A stretch of DNA of 64,000 bases from contig JAKIUD010000005.1 of NCBI GenBank assembly GCA_021647765.1, forward strand, positions 1 to 64,000, given 5' to 3'. The notes under the pieces were generated by a model. The model made no database searches and was not told the DNA's origin. It saw only the letters and a list, made by a program, of their open reading frames with translations. The translations under genes and the position numbers were made by a program. Source of the stretch: Desulfuromusa sp. GTDB taxonomy: Bacteria; Desulfobacterota; Desulfuromonadia; Desulfuromonadales; Geopsychrobacteraceae. Positions 17,232 to 26,076 of this stretch are shown one piece after another. Positions within the stretch are counted from its first letter, which is position 1. Every line of letters begins with the position of its first letter.

Positions 17232-18797
17232 TCACCCTATCCTCCGCCTTATCAACTGCCACCCTTGCCGAATTTCATCAACCTTAAACAGGTAGCAACA
17301 GCCCAGGTAGATCAGAGCACCGACAAAGACAGCAGCAGACAACACCAGGGATTTGTTCAACAACAAACCATCCTGCAGCCAATTCACAGTATTCAGCAGG
17401 AAAGAAACACCTAATGCCATCAACAGACAGGCGGGGATTGCTTTTAAAATCGGGGTATAGAGAGATCCCTTTAAAAAGGTGCCAACCTTCCGCTGCAACA
17501 GTAAGAGCAACATAAAGGCATTAAACATCGAAGCCACAGTCAAGGCGATAGCTAACCCGATAAACCCATAAAACTGCATTAAAAACAGACCTAAAACCAG
17601 ATTGACCAGCAGTGTCCAGAAGGAAATAACAACTGGAGTTCTGGTATCTTTCAGAGCATAAAAAGTTTGCGCAGCAATCCGACTGTAGCCAACAAATATT
17701 AATCCCGGAGCATAACAGATCAATGCCAGAGCAGTATTTTTCAGGGCTATCAGGTCAAATTCACCGCCGAGAAAAAACAGTGAATAGATCGGTTTGGCGC
17801 AAACAATAAGCCCCACCATGGCAGGAAGGGTAAATAATGTAATCAGGGTCATGGCAAAAGCTAACGACTGCTGCAGCCCTTCTTGATCGTCCTCAGCAAC
17901 CTGACGACTCATCATTGGCAAAGCAGCCTGGGCGAGAGAAACAATAAAAATTCCCTGCGGAAATTCAAACAATCTCTGGCCATAATAAAGATACGATACA
18001 CTTCCCTCAGGAAGAAATGAGGCCAGCAAGCGGGTCACAATGATGTTGATTTGATAAATAGCAACACCCGCGATTCCAGGTAACATGAGGGTCATAATCC
18101 TACGTAAATATGGATCACCCCGAAATTTAAAATTGAGCCTTAAACGAATTTGATAACGGAATAAAACCGGAAATTGCATCAGAAGTTGCACAATACCGCC
18201 CAGCAACACCCCAATTGCGAGGGCATAAATCGGTTGCTCAAACAGATGCCCAATTGTCAGAGCACTAAGGATCATTGCCAGATTTAAAAATAAAGGGGAA
18301 AGAGACGGGACAAAAAAATGACCACGGACGTTTAAAATACCGGTCAGTAAAGCCAACATTGACACCAGACCAATATAGGGGAACATGATCTGGTTCAGCT
18401 GATTTGTCAGTTGTAATTTTCCGGCAACCGAACCAAAGCCATAACCGATCCCCTGAACAATCCAGGGTGAAAGTAAAATGCCCAGGGTCACAACCACCAA
18501 CATGATCAGCAACAGTAAACTAACACACCGATCGGCTAACTGCTGAGCTTCTTTTTCGCCCCGCTGATGAAAAACCTCTGCATATGTTGGGACAAAAGCA
18601 GCGGTCAACGACCCCTCACCAAAAAAACGCCGCAACAGATTCGGGATAGTAAAGGCCATAAAAAAGGCATCTGTCATCATCCCGGCACCAAACAGTCGCG
18701 CAACAACGACATCGCGAACCAGACCAGCGATTCGACTGAGCGAGGTTGCCGAAGCCATCACCATGGTTGCAGCAGCTATTTTTTTCTTCTCAGGCAT
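17232..18797 (-). CDS. murJ: Lipid II flippase MurJ
   Basis: 521 residues with about 14 membrane-spanning segments, the MOP-superfamily layout of MurJ/MviN. The N-terminal ATMVMASATSLSRIAGLVRDVV, DAFFMAFTIPNLLRRFFGEGSL and FVPTYAE blocks are diagnostic. It moves undecaprenyl-linked peptidoglycan precursor across the inner membrane. It is divergent from rpsT, with the rpsT promoter in the gap. Confidence 0.96.
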   Translation of the reverse strand: MPEKKKIAAATMVMASATSLSRIAGLVRDVVVARLFGAGMMTDAFFMAFTIPNLLRRFFGEGSLTAAFVPTYAEVFHQRGEKEAQQLADRCVSLLLLIMLVVVTLGILLSPWIVQGIGYGFGSVAGKLQLTNQLNQIMFPYIGLVSMLALLTGILNVRGHFFVPSLSPLFLNLAMILSALTIGHLFEQPIYALAIGVLLGGIVQLLMQFPVLFRYQIRLRLNFKFRGDPYLRRIMTLMLPGIAGVAIYQINIIVTRLLASFLPEGSVSYLYYGQRLFEFPQGIFIVSLAQAALPMMSRQVAEDDQEGLQQSLAFAMTLITLFTLPAMVGLIVCAKPIYSLFFLGGEFDLIALKNTALALICYAPGLIFVGYSRIAAQTFYALKDTRTPVVISFWTLLVNLVLGLFLMQFYGFIGLAIALTVASMFNAFMLLLLLQRKVGTFLKGSLYTPILKAIPACLLMALGVSFLLNTVNWLQDGLLLNKSLVLSAAVFVGALIYLGCCYLFKVDEIRQGWQLIRRRIG

Positions 18798-18877
18798 TTA
18801 AATATTTTAATCCTCAGCGAACGGCCATAACAGATTGAATATGCAAGTTATTTTCGATATGATTATTATTTTCTAAC

Positions 18878-18906
18878 TTGACAGGAGAAATACTAACTAT
18901 TATTAT
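18878..18906 (+). promoter_or_regulatory. Sigma-70 promoter of rpsT
   Basis: TTGACA (18878-18883), a 17-base spacer and TATTAT (18901-18906). Transcription would start near 18913, about 45 bases before the rpsT start codon. Confidence 0.75.
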
Positions 18907-18956
18907 CTCGACACTTTTGAAATCAAAATATTATCCATCAACAAGGAGAACAATTC

Positions 18957-19223
18957 GTGGCTAATCATAAATCAGCAGTAAAACGTAATCGTCAAAACAC
19001 GGTAAAAAAAGCACGCAATGCTCATATCCGGTCAACCATGCGCAACTTGGTCAAGCAGGTTCGTGAAGCAGTTATTGCAGAAGATAAAGAGGCAGCACAA
19101 GCGGCTCTTGCAAAAGCTATCCCCTATATTGACAGAACCGCAACCAGAGGGGTGATCCATAAAGCGACTGCCAGCCGTAAAATCTCCCGGTTAAATAAGC
19201 TGTTCAATACACTTTCTAAATAA
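18957..19223 (+). CDS. rpsT: 30S ribosomal protein S20, GTG start
   Basis: 88 residues. ANHKSAVKRNRQNTVKKARN at the start and the lysine/arginine-rich helical body are typical of S20. The start codon is GTG at 18957, after AAGGAGAACAATTC; no in-frame ATG would give the conserved N-terminus. Unusual start codons on rpsT (for example UUG in E. coli) are linked to translational autocontrol, so the GTG may be functional rather than incidental. Confidence 0.97.
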   Translation: MANHKSAVKRNRQNTVKKARNAHIRSTMRNLVKQVREAVIAEDKEAAQAALAKAIPYIDRTATRGVIHKATASRKISRLNKLFNTLSK

Positions 19224-19239
19224 GTTTATTTTGAGTTTT

Positions 19240-19269
19240 AAGATGGGGTTGATTCTACAGCCCCATCTT
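19240..19269. terminator. Hairpin shared by the convergent rpsT and holA ends
   Basis: AAGATGGGG (19240-19248) pairs perfectly with CCCCATCTT (19261-19269). The flanking T-runs are weak on both strands, but its place between two convergent stops supports a bidirectional terminator. Confidence 0.55.
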
Positions 19270-19272
19270 ACT

Positions 19273-20271
19273 TTAAGCATTCTTTCTGACTAAGCGTAAT
19301 ATCAAATTATCCAGTAAAGCTCCAGCATCAGCGCCACTCGACTTCATCGCAAGATCCGTTTCTAAAAACAACTCAAAGGCACGGAGAAAATCTTTCCGCG
19401 AAAATTTCTTCCCCTGGCGGATTAAGCCATCAACAACAAAAGGTGGAACCCCGGCAACTTTTGCGATCTCATTTGCGGATCGGTTTTGAACCTGTAACTC
19501 GCGCACCTTCCAGAGGCGACGAAAATGCAGAACCAGCAGTGAAAGAATTTTCAACGGTGCTTCACCTGCAGCGCTGAGCCGCATAATCAATGTTAACGCC
19601 TTTGCAGTATCTCCCCGACCAACAGCATTTCCCAATTCAAAAATGTTTTCTGCCCGGCCTCGTGAAATAACTGCCTGAACATCGACAATATCAACGAGAG
19701 TCGCATCGCCAATATAAGTTAATAATTTATTCAGTTCTGCATGGATTTCATAAAGATTTCCACCCACCATTGAACAAAAAAGATCGACGGCATCAGCAGA
19801 GATTTTTATATCCTGCTGGTTGAGAGAATTACGAATATATTGAGGAATTTCTCTATTGGAGAGGGGTTTGAATTCAACTAAATCACCATATTTTTTAAAT
19901 TTCTGAAAAAACTTGCGGCGACTATCAATTTTGTCGGCAATAAACAGCAGGCAGGTTTCTGGAACCGGATCTTGTAGATAGGGGAGTAAATTTTCTAACT
20001 CAGCAGCCGGTAACAGGTGTGCATCCTTAACCGTCACCAACCTCTTCTCGGCAAATACGGGATAAGTCATTGCAGCTGCAAGAATTTGTTCCGCTGCAGC
20101 CTCTTTACCGTAAAATTGATTATCATTAAAATCATCATTATCATTTGGCAAAACAGCACGCCGAACTGTACGTGCCGCTTGTTGGATAAGATAAGGTTCC
20201 TGTCCATAGAGGAAAAGAAGTGTTGGCACTTGATTCGAACGCAACTTACGATACAGATCGTCAGCATTCAT
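19273..20271 (-). CDS. holA: DNA polymerase III subunit delta
   Basis: 332 residues, AAA+-like clamp-loader subunit. Early LFLYGQEPYLIQQAARTVRRAV, FAEKRLVTVKDAHLLPA and the central LFCSMVGGNLYEIHAELNKLL are the delta-subunit pattern; the C-terminal helical collar ends LLDNLILRLVR. Delta opens the beta clamp and has no working Walker A motif, as expected. It follows lptE by 3 bases in the leuS-lptE-holA series. Confidence 0.93.
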   Translation of the reverse strand: MNADDLYRKLRSNQVPTLLFLYGQEPYLIQQAARTVRRAVLPNDNDDFNDNQFYGKEAAAEQILAAAMTYPVFAEKRLVTVKDAHLLPAAELENLLPYLQDPVPETCLLFIADKIDSRRKFFQKFKKYGDLVEFKPLSNREIPQYIRNSLNQQDIKISADAVDLFCSMVGGNLYEIHAELNKLLTYIGDATLVDIVDVQAVISRGRAENIFELGNAVGRGDTAKALTLIMRLSAAGEAPLKILSLLVLHFRRLWKVRELQVQNRSANEIAKVAGVPPFVVDGLIRQGKKFSRKDFLRAFELFLETDLAMKSSGADAGALLDNLILRLVRKNA

Positions 20272-20274
20272 CGC

Positions 20275-20784
20275 TCAAAAATCATCCAACAGTTGATAGA
20301 GAATTTCCTCTGCCAGGCGCAAAGTGATCTCATCTATGGCCTGCTGCTCCAGATCTTCCTGAAGATTTTTATCATCGCTGGCACTATATTCAGTGCTCCA
20401 GCTCACCGTACTCTGCCAAAAAGATCGTTCTGTGTCAGCATGCTGTAGGCTCACATCAACCACCATGGTCGAGCGATACTCACTAATATCATCGTTGCTG
20501 TTGTAAGAAACCGCCCGGGTTTTATATTCCCGAACAGTGCCTGACAAAACAGCCTCTGCATTTTCTGACTTTTCAACTTGAGAGATCTTACTGTTGCGAG
20601 AAAAAACCTCGCTGACCCGACTGGTCATCTTATTCTCAAGTTGTGGTTCCGCCGTTTTGTTGATAAACAGCGGAATATACAGCTCTTCAACCCCTTCAGG
20701 TAAAGCACCTGATTGCCCGGGAAAGTGATAACCACACCCAAGCAGACTGCTGATGAATACGAAAACCAGGAGAAATCGCATCAA
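20275..20784 (-). CDS. lptE: LPS-assembly lipoprotein LptE
   Basis: 169 residues with a lipoprotein signal: hydrophobic stretch 3-14 and lipobox LLGC with C17. GYHFPG directly after the cysteine, IPLFINKTAEPQLENKMTSRV and the C-terminal EDLEQQAIDEITLRLAEEIL match the LptE/RlpB fold. LptE plugs LptD and helps place lipopolysaccharide in the outer membrane. It overlaps the leuS stop by 4 bases (ATGA), the usual leuS-lptE-holA arrangement. Confidence 0.9.
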   Translation of the reverse strand: MMRFLLVFVFISSLLGCGYHFPGQSGALPEGVEELYIPLFINKTAEPQLENKMTSRVSEVFSRNSKISQVEKSENAEAVLSGTVREYKTRAVSYNSNDDISEYRSTMVVDVSLQHADTERSFWQSTVSWSTEYSASDDKNLQEDLEQQAIDEITLRLAEEILYQLLDDF

Positions 20785-23336
20785 GACACCACGATATTGA
20801 TTAAACGCCCAGGAACGATAACAACTTTACGCACCTGCTTTCCTTCAATAAAACGTTGCACATTCTGCTCAGCAAGAGCCGCTGTTTCAATTAACTGCTT
20901 ATCTGCGTCAACCGCGACCGTCACCTTGCCCCGAACTTTTCCATTCACCTGGACGACCAACGTAACCTCATCAGCAAACAGCGCCGATTCGTCCCACACA
21001 GGCCAACCAGAAGTTTCAACACCCTCCTGATGCCCCAGCAATTGCCAGAGTTCCTCGCAAATATGCGGCACAAACGGATTCAACAGGCAGACAACTGCTT
21101 CCAGCGCTTCACGCAACACCTCAGGATATTCCTGTCGGGATTTAAATGCATAGATAGCGTTAACCAGCTCCATGACAGCAGCAATGGCAGTATTAAAATG
21201 AAACCGGTCATCCACATCTTCACTGACTTTTTTGATGGTCTGATGGGTTTTGCGCCGTAGATCTGCCGCCTCACCTGAAGCAGGATCAGGGAGACCAGCC
21301 CCAGTTATCAGTTCCAGATTCTCATTAACAGCTCTCCAGACCCGACCGAGAAAACGGTAACACCCTTCAACCCCCTGTTCGTTCCATTCCAGATCTTTTT
21401 CAGGTGGCGCGGCAAACAGAGAAAATAATCTCGCAGTGTCCGCACCATATTGATCAATCAGTTGATTTGGATCGACAACATTTTTTTTCGACTTACTCAT
21501 TTTTTCAGTGCGACCCAGCACAACAGTTTGACCGCAAAGGGTACATTTACCATCAACCACCTGCTCTGGATATAACCAGCCATGCTCCGGACAACGCTGG
21601 GTTTCCTTGCAAACCATCCCCTGAGTCAGCAGTTTGGTAAACGGTTCATCAACATCCAGCATCCCCAGATCACGTAATATTTTGGTATAAAAGCGTGCAT
21701 AGAGCAAATGCATCACCGCATGTTCAATACCGCCAATGTACTGGTCGACAGGCAGCCAATAATTTGCAACCTCTTTATCCAAGGGGCCACCGGTATAGTC
21801 GGGGCAAGTATAACGGGCAAAATACCAGGAACTTTCAACAAAAGTGTCAAAAGTATCACTCTCGCGTTTTGCCGGCTTGCCACATTTTGGACAGTTGACG
21901 TTCAAAAACTCCTGGTGCCGAGACAGAGGGGATCCACCCTCGCCAGTCAACTTGACATCGGTGGGCAATACCACCGGCAAATCCTCTTCAGGAACAGGAA
22001 CAGTTCCGCAGCTGGCACAATAAATAATTGGAATTGGCGTTCCCCAATAGCGTTGCCGGGAGACACCCCAATCGCGCAAACGATAATTGACGGTTTTGCG
22101 TCCTTCACCACACTCATCCAGAAAAGCGGCGATCTGCTCTTTTGCTGCTTCATTATCGACACCATTAAATTGACCGGAATTCGTCAGTAATCCAGAATCG
22201 GTATAAGCCTCAGTCAACTGTTCGGTCGCCAGTTCTTCGCCCTCTGGTTGAATAACCACCCGGATTGGCAACTGGTATTTTTTTGCAAATTCAAAATCAC
22301 GTTGATCATGGGCAGGAACTGCCATAACAGCACCAGTGCCATACCCCATCAGGACAAAATTGGCGAGAAAAATTGGAATTTTTTCACCATTGAGAGGATT
22401 AATACAATATGAACCGGTAAATATTCCGATTTTTTCCAGGTCGCCACTGGTTCGAGCACTTTTTTCCTGACGTTCTACTGTCGCAATAAATTCATTGATC
22501 TTTGCCTCCTGCTCGGCAGTAACCAATGTTTTTACCAGAGGGTGTTCCGGAGCCAGGCTCATAAATGTTGCGCCGAACAAAGTATCTGGACGAGTGGTAA
22601 AGACTTTGACCTTCTCACTGTGGTCTGCAACCGCAAATTCAATTTCACAACCGTAACTCTTACCAATCCAGTTGCGTTGCATTGACAGAACCCGCTCAGG
22701 CCAACCGGGGAGTTTATCAGTCCATTCAAGCAGCTCATCGGCATAATCGGTAATTTTAAAGAACCACTGTTCCAGTTCTTTGGGCTGGACCAGATTATGA
22801 CAGCGCCAACAACAACCATCCTCGACCTGCTCATTGGCAAGCACGGTTTGACAGTCCTCACACCAATTAACAGAAGAACCCTTTTTATAAGCCAGTCCTT
22901 TTTCAAACATCTGGAGAAAAACCAGTTGCTCCCAGCGATAATAATCAGCATCACAGGTAGCAAATTCACGCTTCCAATCATAAGAGAGACCTATTTTCTT
23001 CAATTGGTGCTGCATACTCTCAATATTTTCATAGGTCCACTTTGCCGGGTGAATGCCATGCTCAATCGCAGCATTCTCCGCCGGCATACCAAAAGCATCC
23101 CAGCCCATCGGATGAAGAACATTAAACCCCTGCATCCGCTTAAAACGTGCAACAACGTCCCCAATCGCATAATTACGAACGTGCCCCATATGGATACGAC
23201 CGGAGGGATAGGGAAACATTTCCAGCAGGTAATATTTTTCTTTTTCAGTATCTACAGAAGCAGCAAAAGGTTGTTTTTCCTGCCAAAGTTTCTGCCACTT
23301 GGCTTCAATCTCTTTAGGATTATACAGATTATCCAT
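20781..23336 (-). CDS. leuS: Leucyl-tRNA synthetase
   Basis: 851 residues, class I synthetase. The HIGH motif appears as HMGH (49-52) after FPYPSGRI; the KMSKS loop is present near residue 612. The inserted editing domain holds TTRPDTLFGATF and GTGAVMAVPAHDQRD. The zinc-binding insert has CEDCQTV and CWRCH. It charges tRNA-Leu and heads leuS-lptE-holA. Confidence 0.98.
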   Translation of the reverse strand: MDNLYNPKEIEAKWQKLWQEKQPFAASVDTEKEKYYLLEMFPYPSGRIHMGHVRNYAIGDVVARFKRMQGFNVLHPMGWDAFGMPAENAAIEHGIHPAKWTYENIESMQHQLKKIGLSYDWKREFATCDADYYRWEQLVFLQMFEKGLAYKKGSSVNWCEDCQTVLANEQVEDGCCWRCHNLVQPKELEQWFFKITDYADELLEWTDKLPGWPERVLSMQRNWIGKSYGCEIEFAVADHSEKVKVFTTRPDTLFGATFMSLAPEHPLVKTLVTAEQEAKINEFIATVERQEKSARTSGDLEKIGIFTGSYCINPLNGEKIPIFLANFVLMGYGTGAVMAVPAHDQRDFEFAKKYQLPIRVVIQPEGEELATEQLTEAYTDSGLLTNSGQFNGVDNEAAKEQIAAFLDECGEGRKTVNYRLRDWGVSRQRYWGTPIPIIYCASCGTVPVPEEDLPVVLPTDVKLTGEGGSPLSRHQEFLNVNCPKCGKPAKRESDTFDTFVESSWYFARYTCPDYTGGPLDKEVANYWLPVDQYIGGIEHAVMHLLYARFYTKILRDLGMLDVDEPFTKLLTQGMVCKETQRCPEHGWLYPEQVVDGKCTLCGQTVVLGRTEKMSKSKKNVVDPNQLIDQYGADTARLFSLFAAPPEKDLEWNEQGVEGCYRFLGRVWRAVNENLELITGAGLPDPASGEAADLRRKTHQTIKKVSEDVDDRFHFNTAIAAVMELVNAIYAFKSRQEYPEVLREALEAVVCLLNPFVPHICEELWQLLGHQEGVETSGWPVWDESALFADEVTLVVQVNGKVRGKVTVAVDADKQLIETAALAEQNVQRFIEGKQVRKVVIVPGRLINIVVS

Positions 23337-23391
23337 AATTCCTCCGCAACGGCAGGATCACCGTCACAAGCAAAATCGAGTATATACACAA

Positions 23392-23411
23392 ATACCGGCC
23401 AAAGCCGGTAT
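23392..23411 (-). terminator. Hairpin between infA and leuS
   Basis: ATACCGGC and GCCGGTAT (23404-23411 with 23392-23399) form an 8-base stem with a 4-base loop. The following minus-strand sequence is only moderately T-rich, so this is either a weak infA terminator or a leader hairpin for leuS. Confidence 0.4.
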
Positions 23412-23497
23412 CGTTACAAACAAAGTATCGAGGAAATAAATATTCCTCTATATTTTACTGTTCCGACAACCAAACAGCAACACTATGACTTACCAGA

Positions 23498-23716
23498 CTA
23501 TTTAGCCCGATAAGTGATACGGCCACGGGTCAGATCATAGGGAGACAGTTCCACCGTTACGCGATCACCAGGGAGAATCCGAATATAATATTTACGCATT
23601 TTCCCAGAGATGTGTGCCAAAACAACGTGGTCGTTATCCAGTTTAACTCGAAACATGGCATTTGGTAACGGCTCTACGACTGTTCCCTCAACTTCTATTG
23701 CTTCTTCTTTTGCCAA
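23498..23716 (-). CDS. infA: Translation initiation factor IF-1, TTG start
   Basis: 72 residues, the exact usual size. AKEEAIEVEGTVVEPLPNAM, VLAHISGKMRKYYIRILPGD and SPYDLTRGRITYR are the S1-like OB-fold of IF-1. The open frame runs back to an ATG at 23749, but the conserved protein begins at TTG 23714-23716, which has AGGAGG five bases upstream. The ATG would add 11 non-conserved residues and include the ribosome-binding site as coding sequence. Confidence 0.95.
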   Translation of the reverse strand: MAKEEAIEVEGTVVEPLPNAMFRVKLDNDHVVLAHISGKMRKYYIRILPGDRVTVELSPYDLTRGRITYRAK

Positions 23717-23791
23717 CTGCGCCTCCTGAATATAATAATTAACTTCCAACTAAATTACAGTGAATTCTTATGCCACGTTCACACAGGTCTG

Positions 23792-24202
23792 TCAAGTATA
23801 AGCACAGCCTCTTCGGTCACGCCCTGTCTCTGGATCGAGAAGGTTACGGACAACGGTGATAAGGTGAGCCGTTTGAAGCGGCTTGGTAATATATTCGTTG
23901 GCTCCGATCCCGAGGGCACGTTCCCGGGTCACAGTTGCCCCCTCAGTTGTCACGACAATAATTGGCAGGTTCTTGTAGTGAACATCATTACGAACGAGGC
24001 CAACTAACTTCAAACCATCCATCATCGGCATATGAATATCGGTCAACAGTAAGTCATATTTTTTAGCAGATAGTTGTTTCAGCGCAGCAACTCCATCGCT
24101 GGCTTCATCAATTTGCAAACCAGGAAGTCGTTGTAAGGCAAAAACAATAAACTGCCTCATCGTTGGTGAGTCATCAACCACCAGAACCTTAGCGGCGTAC
24201 AT
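23792..24202 (-). CDS. Stand-alone CheY-like response regulator receiver
   Basis: 136 residues, receiver domain only. Acidic pair D10/D11, phospho-acceptor D55 (LLTDIHMPMMDG), switch T85/T86 and K107 (ITKP) are all in place. The last 15 residues (PETGRDRRGCAYT) are a short tail without a known output domain. It probably signals by protein contact, as CheY does. It neighbours a second receiver and a DUF4388 protein on the same strand; no kinase or chemotaxis gene is adjacent. Confidence 0.9.
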   Translation of the reverse strand: MYAAKVLVVDDSPTMRQFIVFALQRLPGLQIDEASDGVAALKQLSAKKYDLLLTDIHMPMMDGLKLVGLVRNDVHYKNLPIIVVTTEGATVTRERALGIGANEYITKPLQTAHLITVVRNLLDPETGRDRRGCAYT

Positions 24203-24264
24203 ATCTTTTCTAACTCCACTATGCTAAAAAAATATAAAGCATCAATTGATGAGGCGGTTATTTG

Positions 24265-24636
24265 TCAATTTTGGGACAATAGCTTTTCAATCGTTTCCAT
24301 AACCACCGCAGACTTAAACGGCTTGGTTATATATTGATCAGCACCAACTTCCTCTCCACGGGATATATCTTCAGGGGTCTTCTTTGCAGTCAAAAGAATA
24401 ATTGGAATATGTCGGGTTTTCGGGCTTTTTTTGAGTTGTTCACAAACTTCAAAACCATCTAATTCAGGGAGCATGATATCCAGCAAGATCAAATCGGGAG
24501 CCTCAGCAGCTACAGCTTCAAGAGCAGCCAACCCGGTTGTTGCCCCCTGAACCAGATAACCTTTGGTCGTCAGCAGAATACTTTCCAACTTCAGCAAACT
24601 TTCCTCATCTTCAACTATGAGAATCTTTTTTTGCAT
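24265..24636 (-). CDS. Stand-alone response regulator receiver
   Basis: 123 residues. D10/E11, phospho-acceptor D53 (LILLDIMLPELDG), T83 and K105 (ITKP) fit an active receiver. ATG at 24636 is chosen because GGAGG lies eight bases before it; the earlier ATG at 24651 overlaps that box. No output domain. It shows only general similarity to the neighbouring receiver, so a recent duplication is not evident. About 170 bases separate it from the DUF4388 gene, with no gene seen in the gap. Confidence 0.9.
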   Translation of the reverse strand: MQKKILIVEDEESLLKLESILLTTKGYLVQGATTGLAALEAVAAEAPDLILLDIMLPELDGFEVCEQLKKSPKTRHIPIILLTAKKTPEDISRGEEVGADQYITKPFKSAVVMETIEKLLSQN

Positions 24637-24824
24637 ATGCCCAGCCTCCAAGTAGCAAAATATCTGATTTAATCACCTGATTAGCGCTATTCCTCTGCTG
24701 GATAAGGTTCCCTCTTCCCTTCAATAGGGAAAAAGGAATATTCCATAATCTCGCCATCCAAGCAGAAGATTAGCTATAATTGTTTAAATTATAACAAAAA
24801 ATGATCCAGAATAGTTATTTAAAC

Positions 24825-25895
24825 TCAATTGCTACTCCCCAAAGCTTGTTCCATCGCCAGACCTGCCTGTGAAAGAAAAACTTCAAAAGCGTTTACCGCA
24901 TGAATTGGCTGATGAGCAGCGAAATTATCCCCATATAAAAGAGCAACGACTTGACCATCACTGACCAGTGGTCCCAGGAAAACCTCTTCAGGGACTCCAT
25001 TTAGAAAAACTTTCAGATTTTCTTCTACAACCGTTTTATTGAGTGGAGAGCGGACAGCAACTTTATCTTTAAGAACCTGGGCAAACAATGATCCAGGATC
25101 GACCGACAAGGTCATTTTACGAACCATCTCATCTGCAGCAACGCTGAGACCAGACAACCCAAACTGCCCCAACCCAACCAGATGATTTCCCCTGACATCA
25201 AAGATAATGGCTCGATCCATAATCTCGCTGGCATAGCGAAGAATTAGAAGAATAATTCCACCACCAAGTTCGGGATGTTCCAGTTCCGCCAACATTCCCC
25301 GAAGAAGTTCTAATCCATGTTGACTTTGCTGATTTTCCAGCTCAGCCAATTCAAGATCAATTGTGGCATCATCAAGAGCATCCTCAGAGCCCAGTTCAGC
25401 GATTTTGCCCCCCTTAACAACTAGGCGCTGCGAGCTAAGTCCCTGTTTTAACATAAAATCAAGAGGATTCAGAATGGCACTACCAAACGCTTTTATCTCT
25501 TCCAGTCGAAAAGTAAAATAACCTTCAGTCCAAGAAAAAAAACTAAAAATAATTTTTTCGATCTGGGCAGCAACAACCAACTCAACTTCACTGGGTACAA
25601 TCTGAAATTTGTCAATTAAAATTGCACCCAACGGTTGATGGGAACGCAGGTTCTGTTGATATCTTAATGCCTCATCAACCTGATCCTCGGTGACAATATT
25701 ATTCCGGCGCAAAAGTTGTCCCAGGGTTTCTGGGAATAAGCTGGAAGAAGCACGGACGACTTGGCCGTCAATGAAACAAACCGATCCTTCCCCCCGCTGA
25801 CCTTTTAATGTCAGGATTCCCGATTTTTTACTCAAGCTGAGTATTTGCAGGATATCGCATATCCCTAAATCTTCCAGATAACCTTCAAGTGCCAT
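24825..25895 (-). CDS. DUF4388 (PATAN) domain protein with a GAF-like C-terminus
   Basis: 356 residues. The N-terminal PATAN/DUF4388 domain (MALEGYLEDLGICDILQILSL, GILTL, VCFIDGQVVRASSS, about residues 1-60) is a protein-interaction module common in Geobacter and myxobacterial signalling proteins. A linker (65-130) resembles a tetratricopeptide-free helical segment, and residues about 210-350 (AIIFDVRGNHLVGLGQFGL ... GPLVSDGQVVALLYGDN) look like a GAF-type sensory domain. No enzymatic domain or membrane segment. Its place beside two receivers suggests a shared signalling role. Confidence 0.75.
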   Translation of the reverse strand: MALEGYLEDLGICDILQILSLSKKSGILTLKGQRGEGSVCFIDGQVVRASSSLFPETLGQLLRRNNIVTEDQVDEALRYQQNLRSHQPLGAILIDKFQIVPSEVELVVAAQIEKIIFSFFSWTEGYFTFRLEEIKAFGSAILNPLDFMLKQGLSSQRLVVKGGKIAELGSEDALDDATIDLELAELENQQSQHGLELLRGMLAELEHPELGGGIILLILRYASEIMDRAIIFDVRGNHLVGLGQFGLSGLSVAADEMVRKMTLSVDPGSLFAQVLKDKVAVRSPLNKTVVEENLKVFLNGVPEEVFLGPLVSDGQVVALLYGDNFAAHQPIHAVNAFEVFLSQAGLAMEQALGSSN

Positions 25896-26076
25896 AATGG
25901 TAATCGTCCTGCCTTAGTTTTTCACGATCGATACTCTTCCCCTCGTCTGTTCTGAGGGAAGCACCCCCAGAAACAAAAGTCCGATACTTGGATAATTGTT
26001 GGTATTTATATTTTTTTGCAGCACCGATAAGACCGACAGAATATAAAGGTTTTGAGCTATCAGAACTTATCAGATT

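Noticed and set aside
23776..23795. ACACAGGTCTGTC shared with the element at 12590-12697
   Set aside because: Only 13 bases are identical and no terminal inverted repeats surround this second site.
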